Assembly: GCF_002837145.1 (NCBI RefSeq)
Contig: NZ_NWMV01000052.1
Location: 1-53,889, forward strand
Length of the DNA stretch: 53,889 nucleotides
Reading direction: 5' to 3'
Source: Macromonas nakdongensis
GTDB lineage: Bacteria > Pseudomonadota > Gammaproteobacteria > Burkholderiales > Burkholderiaceae_C
Below the pieces are notes generated by a model. It was not told the DNA's origin. It did not search any database and saw only the letters and a program-made list of their open reading frames with translations. The position numbers and the translations under genes are program-made. Of this stretch, positions 37,001-45,309 are shown piece by piece; positions within the stretch are counted from its first letter, which is position 1, and the number at the start of each line of letters is the position of its first letter.

Positions 37001-37140
37001 GCGTCGGGCGCGAACAGGGCGTTGCCCAGCATGGACCCGGCCATCCACCCCCAGGCGGCGCCCGACATGCCCAGCACGGTGCCGGTGATGAGTGCGCTGC
37101 CCGCCCATGCGCCGGCGGCGGCGACTGCCAGAACTGCCAT
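34096..37140 (-). CDS. Tail hub / host-specificity protein with inserted LamG domain
   Basis: A 1014-aa protein at the gpJ position of the tail-tip module. It has an N-terminal hydrophobic Gly/Ala-rich segment (1-45), hub-like motifs (TGSEYGQPIPWVAGS, YVVITGLQLGGGGQIPNLTF) and a phage-tail_3-like central region. Fibronectin-like C-terminal sequence follows (LVLTWQRRTRLSHRYDG, YRVRVYDGATLV). Residues ~220-455 are a LamG module in AT-richer DNA (35881-35940 is 45% GC) that interrupts the hub. It probably decides receptor binding. The start at 37140 overlaps the NlpC/P60 stop (TAATG). Confidence 0.85.
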   Translation of the reverse strand: MAVLAVAAAGAWAGSALITGTVLGMSGAAWGWMAGSMLGNALFAPDAEGPRLGDLRVTGSEYGQPIPWVAGSPRIAGQIVWASNKRETANTQSAKGGPEQTTYTYDCDLLILLTENEIAGVSRIWSNGELVFGSGLGNLQGMDGDLPTSLIKSGVCSGIRIYTGTDDQLPDPTYEAAVGAGNAPAYRGRGYVVITGLQLGGGGQIPNLTFEIGASPVDEYFDQVQLLLHFESVGGNWLYDSSSYHRNPTSIGIAEQSDSSIQFGKSGKIGTIASAYDAVVRYDLPVVNGRNLCIEFTFHNPHDLEYSNGSRLLQLSQNGAARLIIDLAWYDIDDGCRVVYYINGTPQYAYGYVSNPAQPVFAKKGMTHKMAIQYDAAGNQTRFYVDGAYIGGLSGNSITTDGYILYLAYGGLPYANPVWFLYDEIRVTHGVRYGAADYTLSAEPFPDAGGAVYASTLPGHSDNLMQRAGYVADDYLIDAEAGGFPLRALAVGQVGPTRATLDMLQSAYFVEVSKSDKIYIRPRAVDPVATIPWADLGASEDAVSDAEPLALTMANDLEIPGQIALSYPNMAGDYQTATEHSDRLLSGQESVQAMQMPLGMLPAEAKALADALLFDQVAGMTKTSVRLPLRYAYIEPGDVIEAVNFDGRSYRLRVQVKRDTLSIIELDCVLDDVGALDSAAVTDTGYISTAEPVRVAPTVFEALDIPLLRDADNSPGYYVAVGADRLSAADEWKGAMVARSWDDTSYAELFRTANEGVLATCSTTLGDWAGGNTWDESNTLTVVTSGGELASSTRSAMQADETLNVLAVGSQATGWELLRFRRAELTAPNTYVLSGFLRGFRGTEWRMGSHAAGEQAVLLDAALRRATSQTSQIGLARYIKAVTFGQILANVDGEAFTDTGEALRPWAPAHPVALADDDGDLVLTWQRRTRLSHRYDGDSPAVPLGEAAELYRVRVYDGATLVRTATATEPTYLYTAAEQAADGFASSDPVIFEICQVSETVGAGRPAICTGVAP

Positions 37141-37637
37141 TACGCCACCCCTCCCACACCACCGCCCAGGCCAACCGGTGCGGCACCCTCCCCTGGCCAG
37201 CGGAAGGCCTGCACAAACCGCATCGCGGCGCCGAACAGCAGCCGGGTTTCCAGCACGCGGCCGCGCTGGCCGTCGGCGTGGATCAGGCTTAAGCCCCCGT
37301 GCACGTAGTCGCCCACCACGCCCACGTGCTGCGGGTGGCGGGCAAAGGCCACGCACACCACGTCGCCGGGGCGCATGTCGGCCTGGGGCACGGGCACCAG
37401 GCGGTCGGCCAGGTGGTGCATCAACTGGCTGCCGTCGGGCTGGCGGGCGTAGCCGGTCACGTCCCACGCGGGGGGCAGGTGGCCCAGCTCGCGCGCCACG
37501 CAGATGACCAGGCCCACACAGTCCACGCCCACGCCGCGCACGCGCGCCTGGTGGTGGAACGGGGTGCCCAGGTAGCTGCGGGCCACGGCCACAGCGGGGT
37601 GCAGGCTGGGGGCCGTGCTGGGGGTGGGTGTGGTCAT
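37140..37637 (-). CDS. Tail-tip NlpC/P60 peptidase
   Basis: A 165-aa cell-wall peptidase, equivalent to the lambda gpK endopeptidase domain. The catalytic Cys is C40 in GVGVDCVGLV, the GDVV motif follows (91-94), and the His is H104 in HPQHVGVVGDY. It helps the tail tip cross peptidoglycan during entry. Its position between DUF2163 and the hub gene is the standard one in this phage group. Confidence 0.9.
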   Translation of the reverse strand: MTTPTPSTAPSLHPAVAVARSYLGTPFHHQARVRGVGVDCVGLVICVARELGHLPPAWDVTGYARQPDGSQLMHHLADRLVPVPQADMRPGDVVCVAFARHPQHVGVVGDYVHGGLSLIHADGQRGRVLETRLLFGAAMRFVQAFRWPGEGAAPVGLGGGVGGVA

Positions 37638-38539
37638 ACGGGTTTGGTCAGGTCGTCAAAGCTGGGGCGGTGCGGCTCGCCCTGAAAATTCAGCACGTTG
37701 TTGAACTTGGCCTTGCAGTCCTCCATCAGGCGCTTGCGGCAGCCCGCCACGGCGGTGAAGGTGTCGCCCACCTGGATGGCCAGCACGCACGGCAGCTGCA
37801 GGGTCACGGTGCCGCCGGTCACCGGGTCGCCACCGGTGGCGGTGTGGGTGCGCACCTTGTGGGTGGTGCCGGCGTTGTCGCCGCTGGTCCAGGTGATCAG
37901 GCCCTCGCCCAGGGTGTCGTCTGGCAGCGTGCCCGCGAAGGTGAAGGTGCGCTTGTCGGTCACGGTGGCCACGGCCAGGGCGTAGGTCCAGGGCGTCAGG
38001 TCCACCATGCATTTGTTGATGCCGGTGGTGGCCCCCAGGCGCGCGCGGCACGTCTTGGTGCTGACGATGCCCACCGGCTGCTGCAGCTTTTGCGTCAGGC
38101 CGCGCAGCTCCACTTTCACGGTGGTTTGCTGCAGCACCACCTGGCCAAACCAGCCGCGGTACAGCACCTCCACGCTGTTGGGGATGACGGCCGGCACGTC
38201 CCACCGGTGGCGGAAAATCCAAAATTCGGCGTTCTGCCAGCGCCCGGCCAGCACGTCGTCGCGGTCGAACAGGGTGCCGTCGTCCAGCGTGGTGATCTCC
38301 ATGTTGTCCACGGCGAGCCCGGCGGTGCTGACGATGCCAGAAAAGTCCAGCCCCTGGCGGGCGTCCAGCACCAACGCCTCGGCCCCGGCGAACCAGGGGG
38401 AGGCGTCCAGCGGCACGTCCTGGTCGTGGCTGGTGAAGCCGTACACGGCGCCGTCCTCGCGCCGCACCACCAGGCCGTAGGCCATGCAGGTGGCGCCGCT
38501 GTCGTAGTGGGCCTGCAGGTCGGGGTGAAGGGTTTTCAC
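37634..38539 (-). CDS. DUF2163 / BR0599-family phage tail protein
   Basis: A 301-aa tail-tip protein with the N-terminal DUF2163 features (YGLVVRREDGAVYGFTSHDQDV, here residues about 20-41) and the C-terminal cysteine-bearing FAD/BR0599-like end (GCRKRLMEDCKAKFNN). Related proteins occur in gene transfer agents and lambda-like tails, in the place of gpL. The GTG start overlaps the DUF2460 stop (GTGA). Confidence 0.88.
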   Translation of the reverse strand: MKTLHPDLQAHYDSGATCMAYGLVVRREDGAVYGFTSHDQDVPLDASPWFAGAEALVLDARQGLDFSGIVSTAGLAVDNMEITTLDDGTLFDRDDVLAGRWQNAEFWIFRHRWDVPAVIPNSVEVLYRGWFGQVVLQQTTVKVELRGLTQKLQQPVGIVSTKTCRARLGATTGINKCMVDLTPWTYALAVATVTDKRTFTFAGTLPDDTLGEGLITWTSGDNAGTTHKVRTHTATGGDPVTGGTVTLQLPCVLAIQVGDTFTAVAGCRKRLMEDCKAKFNNVLNFQGEPHRPSFDDLTKPV

Positions 38540-39150
38540 AGGCGCACCTCTTCCAGCTCGATGTTGGTCCACTCCATGAGCATGCGTGGGCCGCCCCGCA
38601 GGCGCCAGGCGGCGCTGGGGTCTTTGAAGGCCACCGGTACGTCGAAGGTGCCCACCCAGCGGTACACGTCGCCAGAGGCGTGGCCGGTGTTGACCGTCAC
38701 GCGGCCGGTGGTGGTGTCCACGGCGCAGGTGTCGGTGATGTCGGTGGTCGCGCCGCTGCGGGTGCGGTACACGCGCAGGCCGGTGTTGGGCTTGTAGATG
38801 GGCCGCACGAAGGTTCGCACGCCCATCGGGTAGATGCGGTTGAGCTGGTAGGTGGTGCCCGTGACCAGCGTGGTGCTGGTGTTGTCCAGGCTGGCCCGGT
38901 AGTCGCTCCAGTCTTTGAAGCGGAAGGCGTCGGCATCGCCGCCCACCACGTAGAAGAAGGCGCGCAGCTGCTCAAATTCGGCCGCACTGCGCAGGGGCTG
39001 GTCGATGGTGTACTGCTGCAGCGGGTAGGCCGCCATGCGGTTGGTCTGGCGCTGCCCGCCGGGCATGTAGGCCTTGCCGTTGGCAAAACGGGGGCCGCAC
39101 ACGGCCTCGCGGCTGATGCGCTCGGGGAAACGGTGTTCAAAGAAGGCCAT
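38536..39150 (-). CDS. DUF2460 (TIGR02217) phage tail protein
   Basis: A 204-aa distal-tail protein. Recognisable family segments are FFEHRFPERISREAVCGPRF, QTNRMAAYPLQQYTID, and FYVVGGDADAFRFKDW. This gene with DUF2163 and NlpC/P60 forms the conserved tail-tip trio downstream of the tape measure. It lies 4 bases after the tape-measure gene. Confidence 0.9.
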   Translation of the reverse strand: MAFFEHRFPERISREAVCGPRFANGKAYMPGGQRQTNRMAAYPLQQYTIDQPLRSAAEFEQLRAFFYVVGGDADAFRFKDWSDYRASLDNTSTTLVTGTTYQLNRIYPMGVRTFVRPIYKPNTGLRVYRTRSGATTDITDTCAVDTTTGRVTVNTGHASGDVYRWVGTFDVPVAFKDPSAAWRLRGGPRMLMEWTNIELEEVRL

Positions 39151-39154
39151 GGGG

Positions 39155-42046
39155 TCACCCGTTGCGCATGCCGGCCACGCGCAGTTGGCGGGCCACGTCG
39201 ACCCCGAACTGCATGGCGGTTTCGCGCCGGCCGCTGGCCGGCATGGGCACGCTGATGCTGATGTTGGTCACGCGGGGCGAGGCGCTGAGGCCCTGCCCCT
39301 TGGTGTGGTCCACCACGGTTTCGCGGGGGTGCAGCAGGGCCAGGTAGCCGCCCTTGCCGTCCAGCCCGCCCGTGCGTGGGCCGCTGCCGGTGTAGCCACC
39401 GCCGTCGAAGCGGGCGAAGTTGTTGTTCAGGGCCAAGAAGTTGTCCAGGCTGTTGCCGCCCATCGCGCTGGCCACGGCTGCGGTGCCACTGGTGCCGAAC
39501 AGCCCGCCCACCAGCCCGCCGATCAGGCCCATGGCGCCGCCCGAGCCACCGGCCAGGCCCAGCGCGTTGCTGATCTGCTGCTTGATGATGATGCGGGTGA
39601 TGTCGGCCACGATGCTGTTGGCCAGGCTGGTGAAGTCCAGCTTGCCGGTGGTCACGAACTTGACCAGTGCATCTTCCATGCCTTGCATGGCGCTGCTGAC
39701 CGCAGATTCGGTCTGGGCGAACACGTTGGCGGCGTCGGCACGGTAGTTGGCCAGGGCCTCCGAGGCGCCCAACGCCCAATTGCCCTGTGCCTCGGTCAGG
39801 CGCTGGTAGTAGTCGCGGTAGGAATCGGTGGAGCGCGCCTGGAAGTCGTTGATGATCGCCAGCCGGGCTTCGTACTGAGCCCGGGCCTCGGCGGTGAACT
39901 TGCCCTCGAACTCCAGCAGGGCGCGCTGGTTTTCCAGTTCGGCACGCTGGCTGACGTAGCGGTCCTCGATCTGGTTGAGGCCCTGCTGCAGCCCCCGTGC
40001 CTGCTTGCCCATTCCTTGCATTTGCAGCTCGCGTTCCTGCTGCTGCTGCACGGTGTTGAAGTAGTCCTGCTGCGCCTGGCGGGCAGCCACCAGAGCGGCT
40101 GTTTTGGCCTGGATGGCGGCGGTTTCCTGAATGCCCATCACCACCGCCTGGGTGGCGGCGCTGGCTTCCAGCTTGGCGATCTGGGCCTTGTTCTCCAGCA
40201 CCTTGCGATCGCGGTCGATCGCATCGCTGCCCTTGAGCTGCTGCTGCGCCAGGCGGGTGTTTTCCGCCTCCAGGGCGGCCACCTGCAGGCGGGTGGTTTC
40301 CTCCAGCAGGCGGCGCTTTTCGGCGTGGTAGGCCGTTTCGTTGGCCAAGCCCGCGCTGCGCATGGCCTCCAGAATGCGTTCGGCGTTGCCCAGGGCGTCC
40401 ACACTGGCCGCGGCCGACTGCTGGATGCCCGCCAGGTCCAGGCCCAACTGGCTGCGGGCGTCCTGGCGTGAGGTGTCGCGGGGTTTGCGCGGCTTGTCGG
40501 CATAGCTTGCTCGGATTTGCTGCGAGCGCTCCCGAGCCTCTTCGGCCGAAATGATTTTCTGGGCCCGCAACTGCTCCACGGCGGCCAGGTCCTGCTGCAA
40601 CCGCTTTTCCTGGCTGAGGTAGCGCACCCCGTCCTGCTGGAATTTGATGCGCGCCTGGTCGCGCTTGACCTGATCGGCTTGCTGGGCGGCGGCTGTTTGC
40701 TGCACCCCGACCAGCTCCCGCAATCCCGCCACCTGGTTGCGCAGGCCCGCCTCGCCACCAAACTGGGACACCGCCGCCGTCATTTCGGTGGTGCGCCGGC
40801 CGGGCAAGGTGTTCTCCCAGTCGGCCAGCAGCTTCTGGGCCTTGGCCAAGCGCCCCTCCAGCGACTCCTGCCGGCCCACGTCCAGCATGCTGTCCCAGGC
40901 AGTCCCGGCCGCGGACGCCACAGCGCGCCACGCACGCTCCAGGTAGCCCAGGGACTGCACGCCGTTGCTCACGCGCTCCAGTTCGCGGCTGTACGCCGCC
41001 ATGGCCACCTGGGCGGCTTCGGTAGCGCGGCCCTGGTCCTGCAAGGCCTTGACCTGCAGGTACAGCGCTTCGGTCACGAAATTGGTGCCTTCGTTGAGTT
41101 TGAGCAGCGCATCGAGCGGGGCTTTGCGCAGTTCGGCAAACTGCTTGGCGGTTTGGGCCACGGATTGACCGGTGGCCTTCTCCATGCGAATGGCTGCGGC
41201 GGCAAACTGCCCCATGCTGTCGGCACCGCCCACGCCCTGGCGTGCCAGCTCGGCAATGGCCGCGGCGGCCGACGACTGCCGCCCGGTCAGGTTGGCCACC
41301 GACTCGGCCAGGCCGTTCATCTGCCCCACGGTCAGGCCCACGGCGTTGTTGGTCAGCACCAGCGCATTGCCGAATTCCCGACTTTCCTTGCGCCCCTGCT
41401 CGAACGCGGTGTACAGGGCCACCCCCGCCGCTGCGGTGACCGTGAACGGGTTCAGCAACCCCAGCACCGCCCCGCCCAGGGCGCGCGCCGCCGGCACGAT
41501 GCCGCCGAACATGTCCCTGAGCTGGCCACCCTGCTGCAGCAGCACCGTCAGCGGGGCCTGGCCGCCCTGCAGGCTGACCATGATGTCGGTCAACTGCGCG
41601 GGCACGCCGCGCATGGCGGCGGCCGTCTGGCGGGCGCTGATGCCATACGCGTTCAGCTCCGTGCGCCCCTTGGCCGTCACGGCCGCCACTTGCTGCTGCT
41701 TGATGCCCACCGCGTCCAACTGCTCCAGCAGGGGACGGTACTGCCCCACGTCAATGCCGCGTTGCTGGGCCAGCGTCTCGTAGTACTTGCTGGTGGAGCG
41801 CGACCCAGCCTCTGCCGCCGCAATGGTGCGCTGCAGGCTGTTCACCCAGTTGGCTTCCGCCCGCTTGACCTTGGCGCTGGCACGCTCAGCCCCCTCGCCC
41901 ACGCCGTCCATGCCTTTGCTGGCCTGCTCGCCGGCGTTCCCGGCGGCCTTGCCCAGGTCGGCCAACGACTTTTTCGCGCGGCCAACGCCGGTTTCCACGC
42001 CCGTGGCGTCGGCAGAGATGGCAAGCTGGGCATCAAGGTCAGCCAT
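39155..42046 (-). CDS. Tail tape measure protein
   Basis: A 963-aa protein that sets tail length. Long coiled coils predominate (KKSLADLGKAAGNAGEQASK, KAQIAKLEASAATQA). Hydrophobic helices occur around residues 180-215 (LGGAVLGLLNPFTVTAAAG). The Gly-rich hydrophobic C-terminal end (GGAMGLIGGLVGGLFG) is of the lambda tape-measure type. By size alone it predicts a tail in the usual siphovirus range. It overlaps the gpGT stop by 8 bases. Confidence 0.92.
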   Translation of the reverse strand: MADLDAQLAISADATGVETGVGRAKKSLADLGKAAGNAGEQASKGMDGVGEGAERASAKVKRAEANWVNSLQRTIAAAEAGSRSTSKYYETLAQQRGIDVGQYRPLLEQLDAVGIKQQQVAAVTAKGRTELNAYGISARQTAAAMRGVPAQLTDIMVSLQGGQAPLTVLLQQGGQLRDMFGGIVPAARALGGAVLGLLNPFTVTAAAGVALYTAFEQGRKESREFGNALVLTNNAVGLTVGQMNGLAESVANLTGRQSSAAAAIAELARQGVGGADSMGQFAAAAIRMEKATGQSVAQTAKQFAELRKAPLDALLKLNEGTNFVTEALYLQVKALQDQGRATEAAQVAMAAYSRELERVSNGVQSLGYLERAWRAVASAAGTAWDSMLDVGRQESLEGRLAKAQKLLADWENTLPGRRTTEMTAAVSQFGGEAGLRNQVAGLRELVGVQQTAAAQQADQVKRDQARIKFQQDGVRYLSQEKRLQQDLAAVEQLRAQKIISAEEARERSQQIRASYADKPRKPRDTSRQDARSQLGLDLAGIQQSAAASVDALGNAERILEAMRSAGLANETAYHAEKRRLLEETTRLQVAALEAENTRLAQQQLKGSDAIDRDRKVLENKAQIAKLEASAATQAVVMGIQETAAIQAKTAALVAARQAQQDYFNTVQQQQERELQMQGMGKQARGLQQGLNQIEDRYVSQRAELENQRALLEFEGKFTAEARAQYEARLAIINDFQARSTDSYRDYYQRLTEAQGNWALGASEALANYRADAANVFAQTESAVSSAMQGMEDALVKFVTTGKLDFTSLANSIVADITRIIIKQQISNALGLAGGSGGAMGLIGGLVGGLFGTSGTAAVASAMGGNSLDNFLALNNNFARFDGGGYTGSGPRTGGLDGKGGYLALLHPRETVVDHTKGQGLSASPRVTNISISVPMPASGRRETAMQFGVDVARQLRVAGMRNG

Positions 42047-42709
42047 GGTCGTCTTCTTTCTCGGGGGTTCCGTGGATCTCTTTCAGCGCGGCGCGCTCCA
42101 TGGTCCGAAGGTCTTCAAACACATCGGGCCACTTGGCGCGGGGCACTCGGGTCAGGCGCAGCACGGTGGGCAGCGCGTTGTAGTCCAGGCCGGTGGCGCC
42201 TTCCATGCCCACCCGCCACTGGGTTTCCATGGCCTGGAACACGCCCACCACAGGCAGGTTTTCGGGCCAGACCTCTACCGGGTCGGCCTCGTAGTCCTCT
42301 TCGGTGAATCCCGCCGCCACCTCGGGCTTCTTGCGGTAGAGCGCCCGAGCAGCGGCCGTCAGTTTTTTTCGCGGCCCACGCGCGACAGGCGCACGTACGT
42401 CTGGTACACGTTGATGGGCGTGCCCGGGTGCTCCACCAGCAGCACGCGCACGTTGGCGGGCGTGAACGGCTCCTGAAGCTCCCAACCCACCGCGCAAGAC
42501 ATGACCATGCGCACGTCGGCATCTGTCGGGCTTTCGCCCGGCACCACTTCGGCGTGCTCCAGGTCGGCCACCCATTTGTCCAGCGCGTCGCGGTCGCGGT
42601 AGGTGAAGGTGAACGCCACCTCGTCGGGGGCGCGGTCGGGCGACGGAACCAGCACCGTGCCGGTGAATTCGGACTTGGGCGCCAGGGTGAGCAGGGACTT
42701 TTGGGGCAT
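42039..42709 (-). CDS. Tail assembly chaperone gpGT (minus-1 frameshift product)
   Basis: Predicted fusion of about 223 aa made when ribosomes slip back one base at the A-run 42363-42369 near the end of gpG. The T-part (LTAAARALYRKK, FTEEDYEADPVEVWPEN, VGMEGATGLDYNALP) is open from the slip to 42039. It has no good start of its own and matches the DUF1799-type extension. In lambda, gpG and gpGT are needed in a fixed ratio to load the tape measure; the same is assumed here. Confidence 0.8.
42359..42709 (-). CDS. Tail assembly chaperone gpG-like
   Basis: A 116-aa protein (MPQKSLLTLAPKSEFTGTV) ending REKN just after the slippery A-run, the major unshifted product. Phage tail chaperones of this size sit between the tail tube and tape measure genes, as here. 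It has the YRDRDALDKWVADLE helix and no catalytic motif. It coats the tape measure during tail assembly and is not found in virions of known relatives. Confidence 0.85.
   Translation of the reverse strand: MPQKSLLTLAPKSEFTGTVLVPSPDRAPDEVAFTFTYRDRDALDKWVADLEHAEVVPGESPTDADVRMVMSCAVGWELQEPFTPANVRVLLVEHPGTPINVYQTYVRLSRVGREKN
42362..42368 (-). promoter_or_regulatory. Slippery heptamer for programmed -1 frameshift
   Basis: On the minus strand the frame reads GAA AAA AAC TGA. The heptamer A-AAA-AAC lies within a run of seven A, directly before the gpG stop. A slip to the -1 frame gives AAA CTG ACG and enters the open T-part. This is a direct reading of the sequence; efficiency is not known. Confidence 0.8.
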
Positions 42710-42774
42710 GGTGTGAAGGCGGAGGTGTGGTGGTGATGACGACCGGGGCCGCGCGGCGTCGGCCCCGGGCCGGC

Positions 42775-43428
42775 TTACTCGGCAGAGCCGTAGCGGGTGA
42801 TGCGGTTGTTGCCGTTGAACACCACGGTCACGCTGTTGATCTGGCCGCTCTGCAGGCTGACGGACTCGTTCAGCGCCACGGTGCAGGGCAGGAACAGGCG
42901 CGCGCCGTTGCGGGTGCGCATCTTCATCACGGTGTCGGTCTGCACATCGGTCAGCTGCTGCAGCGCGGTGTAGCCGGCGGTGCCGATGGAGTCGGCATCC
43001 AGCGTCAGGGTGTAGCTGGTGGCCGAGAAGCCGTCGTTGATGGAGTAATCCACATCGCTTTCGATGTAGTTGTAGTCCACGTTGCGCGGTTCGCCGCCGT
43101 TGGACTGGGCCGCCGTGACCTTGCTGATCTGGGTCAGCGTGGTGACCTCGCGCACCGTGCCCACGCCCTCACCGGGGTAGAAAAAGTCGGTGTTGCTGGT
43201 GTCGCCACGCTTGAGCACGAAGGTGTCGGTGGTCACGCTCTTGACCTCGAACACACGCTTGTCCAGCCGGCCCCAGCCGCTGGAGATTTCCACCAGGTCG
43301 CCGTTGGCGTAGCCGTGGCCGGCGCAGGTGACCACCGCTTCGGCGGCGTTGGTGACGATGGTGGCGGCCTGGGCCGCGCCGAACGCGGTGGCCACGTGGA
43401 ACGTGGTGCCTTTGGGGAGTTGTGCCAT
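42775..43428 (-). CDS. Major tail tube protein
   Basis: A 217-aa protein at the tail-tube position, just upstream of the gpG chaperone and downstream of the tail terminator gene. Features are MAQLPKGTTFHVATAFGAAQ, the Ig-like VTCAGHGYANGDLVEISSGW segment (DUF-type tail tube with TTDTF repeats) and YTLTLDADSIGTAGY. It is preceded by an intrinsic terminator, so its expression may depend on readthrough or antitermination. Confidence 0.82.
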   Translation of the reverse strand: MAQLPKGTTFHVATAFGAAQAATIVTNAAEAVVTCAGHGYANGDLVEISSGWGRLDKRVFEVKSVTTDTFVLKRGDTSNTDFFYPGEGVGTVREVTTLTQISKVTAAQSNGGEPRNVDYNYIESDVDYSINDGFSATSYTLTLDADSIGTAGYTALQQLTDVQTDTVMKMRTRNGARLFLPCTVALNESVSLQSGQINSVTVVFNGNNRITRYGSAE

Positions 43429-43446
43429 GTTGAGGGCCTTTCAATG

Positions 43447-43467
43447 AAAAAAGCCCGCGGTGCGGGC
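43447..43467 (-). terminator. Intrinsic terminator inside the late operon
   Basis: On the minus strand GCCCGC-ACC-GCGGGC (43467-43453) is followed by TTTTTT (43452-43447), a textbook rho-independent terminator. It lies between the tail-terminator (DUF3168) gene and the tail tube gene, both on the minus strand. Confidence 0.8.
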
Positions 43468-43541
43468 GTTGGGTTGCGTGCCCTCATCGGGCGGGGAGCT
43501 GGCCCAGGCTTGCGCCCGGGCCGAACGGGGTGGCGGCTCGG

Positions 43542-43898
43542 TTACCGGGCCGCCCAAATCAGGAAGTCCTGGCGCGCGCCGCGCAGCCGGGTTTCGGGGT
43601 CTGCCGTGGCCACCAGGGCGCCGGCAGATTCGGTGTCGAACGCGGTGGCCTGCACCAGCGCGTCTTCCACCTGCAGGGCCAGGGCATTGGCTGCCAGCCG
43701 GGTGTCGGCCCAGCACGCCACCTGCATGCGAGCACCGCGCCCATCGGGCACGGTCTTTTCCAGGTAGTTGGGCGACGGCCCGCCCACCTGCTGGTACACG
43801 ATGTACGGCCGCGCCGCGTTGTCGGGCGCGAAGTCGGGGTACACCCGCCCGCCCGCCAGCGGCGACAGCACGGCGGTCAGATCGGCTTCCAGGCTCAT
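43542..43898 (-). CDS. DUF3168 tail completion/terminator protein
   Basis: A 118-aa protein (MSLEADLTAVLSPLAGGRVYPD) of the DUF3168 / lambda gpU-like group, which caps the tail tube and sets the end of polymerisation. The motif RPYIVYQQVGG is typical. Its ATG overlaps the gp10-like stop. The frame is open ten codons further upstream, but the family start is clear. Confidence 0.88.
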   Translation of the reverse strand: MSLEADLTAVLSPLAGGRVYPDFAPDNAARPYIVYQQVGGPSPNYLEKTVPDGRGARMQVACWADTRLAANALALQVEDALVQATAFDTESAGALVATADPETRLRGARQDFLIWAAR

Positions 43899-44371
43899 TG
43901 GATCACCTGCCCTACCTTGGCCACCCATTCGGCCTTGGCCTGCTGGAGGGCGTCATTGCGGCGGGCGTCAAACGCGGGCCGCAGGAATGGATGCGCCGGC
44001 GCCCGGCTGGTGCCGAACTCCACCATGAAGCCGTAGGGCGCCTTCTGGTGGTTCCAGGCAATGTGGTACGTCACGCGGTCGTAGCCCTGGCCGTGGCCCT
44101 GGCTGTTGTCCTTGGAAAACACCTGGTAGATCGAGTCGCGCAGCGTGCCGGGGGCGAACAGGTAGCGCTGCCCGGTCTTTTTGTAGGAGGTGCCGTAGAA
44201 GAAGTGCGGGGCCTCCGACACCGGGCAGCGCAGCCGTGCTTCCTGGTACAGCACCTCGGCACCGGCCTGCGCGGCGGGGCGCACGGCGCTGCGCGAGGCG
44301 GCCAGCATGGCGTCCAGCTTGGCCTGGGCCTTGCTGTCGTCAAACGCCACCTTGATCGAGCGCTTAGCCAT
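43895..44371 (-). CDS. HK97 gp10-family tail component
   Basis: A 158-aa protein. The N-terminus MAKRSIKVAFDDSKAQAKLD and the C-terminal signature GFMVEFGTSRAPAHPFLRPAF define the HK97 gp10 / lambda gpZ-like family, which links the head-tail connector to the tail. Neighbour overlaps of 4 and 8 bases indicate a tightly packed connector module. Confidence 0.9.
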   Translation of the reverse strand: MAKRSIKVAFDDSKAQAKLDAMLAASRSAVRPAAQAGAEVLYQEARLRCPVSEAPHFFYGTSYKKTGQRYLFAPGTLRDSIYQVFSKDNSQGHGQGYDRVTYHIAWNHQKAPYGFMVEFGTSRAPAHPFLRPAFDARRNDALQQAKAEWVAKVGQVIQ

Positions 44372-44684
44372 GCCGCACCTCGCACACCAGGTCCACAAAT
44401 TCGCGCCGCTGCAGGTCGGGCTTGACGGCCATCACCTCGTACACCGTAGCGCCATGCACCACCCGCATGGCGGCGGTCACATCGGTCCGCCAGCGGATGC
44501 GGATGCTCGCCCGCACCACCGAGGTTTCCCGGTCGGCTTTGACCGACTCCAGGCCGCTGCCCAGGGCAATGTTGGCCCACACGGCGGCCAGCTCGGTCCA
44601 GGCGCCCGTGGGCTGGCCTGCTGCGTCCACGCCAGCGGCGCGGTACTGCAAGGCGATGCGCTGGTTCAGCGGGCCGGCACGCAT
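44364..44684 (-). CDS. Head-tail adaptor (phage H-T joining family)
   Basis: A 106-aa SPP1 gp16/HK97 gp7-like stopper protein. Its start MRAGPLNQRIALQYRAAGVD and the end VDLVCEVRHG are family hallmarks. The ATG shares one base with the stop of the gp6-like gene. It should plug the connector after packaging and receive the tail. Confidence 0.88.
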   Translation of the reverse strand: MRAGPLNQRIALQYRAAGVDAAGQPTGAWTELAAVWANIALGSGLESVKADRETSVVRASIRIRWRTDVTAAMRVVHGATVYEVMAVKPDLQRREFVDLVCEVRHG

Positions 44685-45274
44685 CACACCCCCCACACCT
44701 TGTAAGGGTCCAGCAGCCCATCGGCAAAGTGCTGGGGCACCACGGGCTTGTCGGCGCTGCGCTCGCGCTGGTGGTACAGGTCGCCAATGGCCAGCAGCAC
44801 CCAGTGCCGGATCGGCGCCGGCACGCTGGCGGCCGTGGCGCCGTAGCCGGCGGTGTAGGTCACGGTCACCGCACCGGGGCGGTGGGCCTGGGTGCTGGGC
44901 CAGGCGCCACCGGGCGGCAGGGCCAGCTCGTGGCCCAGGGGCGTGGCCGCCAGCAGGTAGTCGGTGTCGGGCATGGTCTGCAGGGCGCCGTCCGCGTCCA
45001 GGTACTGCACCTGCGTGACCGACAGCACCGGCGCCATGGGCAGCTCCAGCGCCCGGCCGCACGCCGGGAAGGCATCGGCCAGCAAGCGCCACGGGGTGCT
45101 GACCAGGGTGCGCTGCAGCCGGTCCTCGGCCGTCACGCGCGCCACCTCGATCAGCGCCGTGATGTAGCTGTCCTCGTCCGCCAGGTCCACGCGCAGGTGC
45201 GCCTTGGCCTCGGCCAGCGTCACCGGGGCGGCGGCGGGGGTGCCGGTACGGGTCACGTTCAACGTCATAGTCAT
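44684..45274 (-). CDS. Head-tail connector, gp6-like
   Basis: A 196-aa connector (HK97 gp6 / phiE125 gp8 type). Family pieces are PVTLAEAKAHLRVD, YITALIEVARVTAED, and the C-terminal IRHWVLLAIGDLYHQRERS. ATG at 45274 is chosen because AAAGGTG lies about 5 bases upstream; an ATG two codons later is the alternative. The adaptor proteins downstream complete the neck. Confidence 0.85.
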   Translation of the reverse strand: MTMTLNVTRTGTPAAAPVTLAEAKAHLRVDLADEDSYITALIEVARVTAEDRLQRTLVSTPWRLLADAFPACGRALELPMAPVLSVTQVQYLDADGALQTMPDTDYLLAATPLGHELALPPGGAWPSTQAHRPGAVTVTYTAGYGATAASVPAPIRHWVLLAIGDLYHQRERSADKPVVPQHFADGLLDPYKVWGV

Positions 45275-45309
45275 TTGCACCTTTAGGTCATCGGTACGCG
45301 GCCAAGTCA

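Noticed and set aside
42039-42575. The T-part as an independent 178-aa gene starting at 42575.
   Set aside because: The first ~65 codons of that frame overlap gpG and have shadow-like Arg/Gly/Ala composition; the frameshift fusion explains it better.
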